A stretch of DNA of 17,396 nucleotides. It comes from JBBIND01 sp037444075 (lineage in GTDB: Bacteria; Acidobacteriota; Terriglobia; Bryobacterales; Bryobacteraceae). Below the pieces are notes generated by a model that saw nothing but the letters and a program-made list of their open reading frames with translations, did not search any database and was not told where the DNA came from. Position numbers and translations under genes: made by a program. Each line of letters starts with the position of its first letter. The stretch's first letter is position 1. Positions 13,837 through 17,396 of the stretch are shown piece after piece. The stretch lies in contig JBBIND010000083.1 in the NCBI GenBank assembly GCA_037444075.1, positions 1-17,396 on the forward strand. Direction: 5' to 3'.

Positions 13837-14895
13837 CTAGCGGCCCACGTTATACAGAAAAGTGAACTGAAGACGGACCTGTTCGCCACGGAACTCGGCA
13901 GGCAGAGGCGGCAACGGGTTGGAGGCGCTGATTCCAGCCACGGCGGCGCGGTCCAGCGCCTCGGTTCCGGAAGGCGTCACAATCACCAGTTTCGGCACCG
14001 ACCCGTCGCGGCTGATGGCGAACTGGATCACTACGCGGCCGCGCCGTCCCAGCTTGGCGCTTTCCGGGATGACGGCGAACCAATTGCGGCGTACGGATGC
14101 CAGGATCTTGATCAGGTACGGCTTGAAATCGACGCCCAGGGGATCGCTGAGCAATTCCAGGCTGCTCGAGGAGCGTCCCGGGGCAGCCGGCAGGTCGAGC
14201 AGGTCGGTGGAAGCTCCGGCCCACAGATCGCCCACGGCGATTCCGCTGCCCCCGGGCCGGCGCGCGGAATTGCGGGCCAGTTCATCGAGGGAGGCTCGCG
14301 GCGGAGCGATGGCTCCGGGCGCCGCGCGTGGAGCCGCGGCCGTTGTGCCGAGCGCCCCCGGCCTTTCAAAACTCAGTTTGGGGCGTTCCGCCGTCTCGAT
14401 CCGAGGCGGGCCGGCGGGTGGGCTGAACGGGGGCGGCGTGGCGGCAGGGAACGCGTCGGCTACTCGGGTCGGCTCCAGCCGGGGAGGCTCCGGCAGGGGC
14501 GGAGGCTCAGGCGGCGCTTCCGCGCGCGCGCCGGCTGCCGGGCTGGGGACTGCGGCAGGCTGGGAGGGGGGAATGTAGATGCGTGGCCGCGGCAACAGTC
14601 CTTCCAGGTTCAGTTCCTTGCTCACCTGCCCGCGGTTGGGAGCCCGTTGCGTCAGCTCGAACGGCGGCGCCACCAGGGGCGTGGACTTACTCAGGTCGAC
14701 TGTTTCCTGGCGCCGGAGAGGCCGCTCTGGCAGGGCGGCCGGCAACAGCATGAGAGCTCCGGCCAGCAGCGCGTGGAAGGCCGCCGAGCCGAGCCCGGCC
14801 TTCCAAACATGGCGCTTTCCGGCCGGCGAACCCCACTCCAGGAGGAATTGCGGATAGTCCCTCGGAGGCGTGCCGGGTTGGAACTCGTCTCTCAT
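13837..14895 (-). CDS. TonB-family energy-transducer-like protein
   Basis: The 352-residue protein has the classic TonB layout. A cytoplasmic N terminus is followed by one hydrophobic segment (about 34-54, GLGSAAFHALLAGALMLLPA), a long proline- and alanine-rich periplasmic spacer (about 100-210, with PEPPPLPEPPRLEP) and a C-terminal TonB/TolA-like domain (about 263-352). The last contains VRRNWFAVIPESAKLGRRGR and VVIQFAISRDGSVPKLVIV. TonB transmits proton-motive energy to outer-membrane transporters; no ExbB, ExbD or TonB-dependent receptor is encoded here. The N terminus before the helix is about 33 residues, longer than in E. coli TonB. It lies 79 bp after the oxidoreductase gene and 35 bp before the small membrane protein gene. 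The start is the only good ATG, with a poor Shine-Dalgarno site. Confidence 0.87.
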   Translation of the reverse strand: MRDEFQPGTPPRDYPQFLLEWGSPAGKRHVWKAGLGSAAFHALLAGALMLLPAALPERPLRRQETVDLSKSTPLVAPPFELTQRAPNRGQVSKELNLEGLLPRPRIYIPPSQPAAVPSPAAGARAEAPPEPPPLPEPPRLEPTRVADAFPAATPPPFSPPAGPPRIETAERPKLSFERPGALGTTAAAPRAAPGAIAPPRASLDELARNSARRPGGSGIAVGDLWAGASTDLLDLPAAPGRSSSSLELLSDPLGVDFKPYLIKILASVRRNWFAVIPESAKLGRRGRVVIQFAISRDGSVPKLVIVTPSGTEALDRAAVAGISASNPLPPLPAEFRGEQVRLQFTFLYNVGR

Positions 14896-14974
14896 CGCAC
14901 CCGCACGTCAAGACGTTCCGGCTGCCTCACCCGTTGCACGGGCGCCTCCATCCGGCGGCTCGCCAGCCGGGCGG

Positions 14975-15931
14975 TTATGAGGGGGAAAGGGCGGGAGCCA
15001 CGAGTCTGGCGTGCTCTTCAATTCTAGCAACAACTTCCAGGCAGACCTCCAGGGCACGCAGGGCCTGTTCGCCGCCCACCAGCGGCGGCCGGCGCCTCAG
15101 GACTGAATCGAGAAACGCTTCCGCTTGCAGGCGCAGAGGTTCGTCCCGCTCGACCGGCAACGGCTGTGGGACAACCCGGCGCTGTTCGTCCACGCGGAGC
15201 GCAAACGCCTCCTGACGCGAGTAGTCCACCGAAAGGTATTCGCGAGGCTGAAACAGTCTCAGCTTGCGCACCCGCTCTGTGGAAACGCGGCTAGCCGTCA
15301 GGTTCGCCACGCAGCCGCCCGGGAAGGCCAGCCTCACACTGGCAATGTCCACCTTGCCGGTGAGGATGGAGATGCCCGCCGCGCGAATCTCTTCCGGGTG
15401 TTCGCTGACCAGAGAGAGCACCAGGTCGATGTCGTGGATCATGAGGTCCAAAACGACGTCTACATCCAGGCTGCGGGGAGTGAAGAGACTGAGCCGGTGG
15501 ATCTCGAAAAACAGCGGCCGGCGCACCTGCCGGCAGAGAGCGCTGACGGCGGGGTTGAAGCGCTCCAGGTGTCCGACCTGCAAAATGCGCCCGGCCGCCT
15601 GAGCGGCTTGCACGAGCCGGGCGGCATCCTCCAGGCTGGCGGCTACCGGTTTTTCGACCAGCACATCGATGCCGGCCTCGAGCAAGCCGCAGCCCACCTC
15701 CGCGTGCGCCGTGGTCGGCACGGCCACCACGGCGGCATCCACCTGCCCGATGAGATCTCTCCAGTCGCCGGAGGAGCGGCAGCCGAACTCTTCGGCGGCC
15801 TGGGCGGCGCGCGCGGCGTCCTTGTCGACTGCGGCCACCAGTTCCGCCCGTTCACTGCCACCCAGGACACGCAAATGGTGGCGGCCGAAAACCCCGGCTC
15901 CGGCCACGCCTACACGAACCTTTTGCTTCAT
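14975..15931 (-). CDS. Gfo/Idh/MocA-family NAD(P)-dependent oxidoreductase
   Basis: The 318-residue protein has an N-terminal Rossmann fold (VGVAGAGVFGRHH, residues 7-19), the family signature VLVEKPVAAS with Glu93-Lys94-Pro95, and a C-terminal alpha/beta domain with LDLMIHDIDLVLSL (161-174). VGHLERFNPAVSAL (119-132) is a motif I associate with sugar-nucleotide dehydrogenases such as the GnnA type, which oxidises the 3-OH of UDP-GlcNAc for lipid A synthesis. This is recalled similarity, not a search result. No signal peptide is present, so it acts in the cytoplasm. The family also includes inositol and keto-sugar dehydrogenases. It is the first gene of a probable three-gene minus-strand unit with the TonB-like and small membrane proteins. 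Confidence 0.9.
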   Translation of the reverse strand: MKQKVRVGVAGAGVFGRHHLRVLGGSERAELVAAVDKDAARAAQAAEEFGCRSSGDWRDLIGQVDAAVVAVPTTAHAEVGCGLLEAGIDVLVEKPVAASLEDAARLVQAAQAAGRILQVGHLERFNPAVSALCRQVRRPLFFEIHRLSLFTPRSLDVDVVLDLMIHDIDLVLSLVSEHPEEIRAAGISILTGKVDIASVRLAFPGGCVANLTASRVSTERVRKLRLFQPREYLSVDYSRQEAFALRVDEQRRVVPQPLPVERDEPLRLQAEAFLDSVLRRRPPLVGGEQALRALEVCLEVVARIEEHARLVAPALSPS

Positions 15932-15985
15932 ACCACTGCCTGGCGGGCGATACCCGTCAATCCCCAGTCTAAGCGAAACGTCTAA

Positions 15986-16003
15986 TGCCGGGTGTGCCCG
16001 GCA
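15986..16003. repeat. Palindromic hairpin in the divergent gap
   Basis: TGCCGGG and CCCGGCA pair perfectly around TGTG. The element lies 55 bp upstream of the oxidoreductase start, in the 224-bp divergent region shared with the propeller sensor gene, so an operator is possible. No regulator can be named. Confidence 0.6.
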
Positions 16004-16049
16004 CCGATATGAGCATTGACGGCTGTGGCGAGGCCGGTGGTGCGCATAC

Positions 16050-16063
16050 CCGCTTGCTAGCGG
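16050..16063. repeat. Second short hairpin in the divergent gap
   Basis: CCGCT and AGCGG pair around TGCT, followed on the plus strand by the T-rich ATTGGTTTTG. It resembles a weak terminator in shape, but no plus-strand gene ends here. It may be an operator or leader structure of the downstream gene. Confidence 0.4.
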
Positions 16064-16155
16064 ATTGGTTTTGTAAAGCGAAACACACCGTGAGCAGCGT
16101 CCACGAACTCTCCCACAGGGCTGTCACCGCAGTTGTTGGTGGATTTTGCGTGACT

Positions 16156-17396
16156 ATGGCCAGGGCGCGTATCGCATTGCTGTTGGGCTTACTGTGTATT
16201 CCCGGAGCGGAAGTTTCAGGGCAGCGTCACAGTGTGCGTCACTTCGGCCCGGAGCAGGGGCTGAGTAACCTCGCGGTCCAAAGCCTGCACCAGGACAGAC
16301 TGGGGCTGCTGTGGATCGGCACGCAGAATGGACTGCACCGTTATGATGGCGCGGAAATGCGGCGCTTTGGCAGGCAGAACGGGCTGCCGGGGGAGAGGAT
16401 CGAATCCATCTACGAAATGGAGGACGGCACACTGTGGGTGGCCACTCGTAACGGCCTGGCGTACCGTTCCTCCCCGGAGGGATTCGCTGCCGTGGCGCAT
16501 GGAGAGATCACGGAGCTCAGCGGTCCCGCCGTGCTCGCCGGAGACCGTGACAACCGCCTCTGGGTAGCCACGCCGCAGGGCTTGTTTCAGGGCGAGCGTG
16601 ACCAGCGGAAGGGCGGCTGGGTGCTCCGCCGTCCGCCCCAGCCCAACGTCCCTGCAACGAGCGTCTTGGTGAGCGCGGCCGGGACCGTCTGGTTCGGCTG
16701 CGGCGTGCAACTGTGCCGGTTGGAAGCCGGGTCCTTGGACGTTTTCGGGAAGACCCGGGGGGTGCCTGAGGACCGCTGGGACGCCGTGCTCGCGGATGCT
16801 GAAGGCACTCTGTGGATCCGCAGTTCCAAACGCCTCTTAGCCTTGAAACGCGGAGCCAGCCAATTTTTCCCTCTAATCGGAGCCATCCCGGATTCACCCG
16901 ACTTCGGTTTCCTGGCCCGGGACCATGATGGGAATCTGCTGATTCCCACCGGACGTGGGCTGCAGATGCTCTCACATGGGATGCAGACCCTCATCGGTGA
17001 AGATGCGGGTTTGCCATCCAGCAGCGTCAGCGTTGCGCTCCGGGACATGGAGGGCCTGCTGTGGATCGGCACCCAGGGTGGTGGCTTGAGTGCGATCGTC
17101 GGCTATGGACGCTGGGCCGCCTGGACAAAGAGCGAAGGCCTTTCGAGCAACGTCATCTGGCAGATGGCGCGCGACGCCAGCGGCGCCTTGTGGATCGGCA
17201 CCGACCGCGGATTGAACCGCATGCCCGTCGGGGGAGAACGCTGGCGAGCATGGACCGTCCGGGACGGACTGGGCGGCGATCGCGTCCGGGCGGTAGCCAT
17301 TGCTCCGGACGGAGCTGTCTGGGCGGGCAGCGCCCCGGGCGGATTGGCTCGCCTTGACCCTCGCACCCACCAAGTCCAACGCTTTGGAGCCGCGCA
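16156..17396 (+). CDS. Two-component regulator propeller sensor, 5' part (truncated by the window)
   Basis: The frame stays open to the window end, giving at least 413 residues. A signal peptide (about 1-22, ARIALLLGLLCIPGAEVSG) is followed by nine Reg_prop blades (PF07494) with the repeating LWIGTxxGL core at about residues 52, 93, 135, 178, 219, 261, 302, 345 and 388. The spacing is a regular 41-43 residues. In this family the periplasmic propeller pair is normally followed by a Y_Y_Y domain, a membrane helix and a histidine kinase or diguanylate cyclase; that output domain lies outside the window. Blades 4-6 (WFGCGVQLCRL, LWIRSSKRLLAL, LLIPTGRGLQML) are diverged. The frame is open from an ATG at 16009, and a GTG at 16150 has GGTGGA 6 nt upstream. 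ATG 16156 or GTG 16150 best fits the signal peptide. Confidence 0.88.
   Translation, partial: MARARIALLLGLLCIPGAEVSGQRHSVRHFGPEQGLSNLAVQSLHQDRLGLLWIGTQNGLHRYDGAEMRRFGRQNGLPGERIESIYEMEDGTLWVATRNGLAYRSSPEGFAAVAHGEITELSGPAVLAGDRDNRLWVATPQGLFQGERDQRKGGWVLRRPPQPNVPATSVLVSAAGTVWFGCGVQLCRLEAGSLDVFGKTRGVPEDRWDAVLADAEGTLWIRSSKRLLALKRGASQFFPLIGAIPDSPDFGFLARDHDGNLLIPTGRGLQMLSHGMQTLIGEDAGLPSSSVSVALRDMEGLLWIGTQGGGLSAIVGYGRWAAWTKSEGLSSNVIWQMARDASGALWIGTDRGLNRMPVGGERWRAWTVRDGLGGDRVRAVAIAPDGAVWAGSAPGGLARLDPRTHQVQRFGAA

Noticed and set aside
15125..15985. 286-codon plus-strand frame opposite the oxidoreductase
   Set aside because: The minus-strand oxidoreductase has a Rossmann motif and EKP signature; the plus-strand product is a His/Arg/Ala-rich shadow.

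Overview
The window is GC-rich bacterial chromosome with dense, mostly colinear genes. The family mix points to an Acidobacteriota genome, most likely of the Solibacter/Bryobacter type: a DUF1080 sugar protein, a heparinase II/III-like lyase, a two-component regulator propeller, a TonB-family protein, a FliA/WhiG-type sigma factor and a Tat-exported TIM-barrel protein. That placement is an inference from gene content. No rRNA, tRNA, CRISPR array, insertion sequence or phage gene was seen.

Region 1 (1-5938, + strand): a radical SAM protein of unknown substrate, an exported DUF1080 (3-keto-glycoside hydrolase-like) protein, an exported thioredoxin-like protein with a CPDC motif, citrate synthase (gltA), and an exported heparinase II/III-like lyase. 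The lyase's AGGAGG ribosome-binding site overlaps the gltA stop codon.

Region 2 (6146-12388, + strand): an exported 12-repeat ankyrin protein, then a NarL-type sensor kinase and response regulator whose genes overlap by 32 bases. A Tat-exported xylose-isomerase-like TIM-barrel protein and a membrane-anchored SppA peptidase follow.

Region 3 (12412-15931, - strand): Gfo/Idh/MocA oxidoreductase, TonB-family energy transducer and a 55-residue two-helix membrane protein appear to form one unit. After about 450 bp without a recognisable gene comes a FliA/WhiG-family sigma factor, convergent with sppA.

Region 4 (16156 to the window end, + strand): the start of a large beta-propeller sensor, cut by the window edge.

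The themes are carbohydrate handling (DUF1080, lyase, TIM barrel, oxidoreductase) and envelope and signal-transduction functions. The most striking non-coding signal is a TANNNT hexamer placed exactly 6 nt before the ATG of three separate genes. All three encode exported proteins and none has a good Shine-Dalgarno site, so they are candidates for leaderless transcripts. I do not see a clearly new defence or mobile system here.
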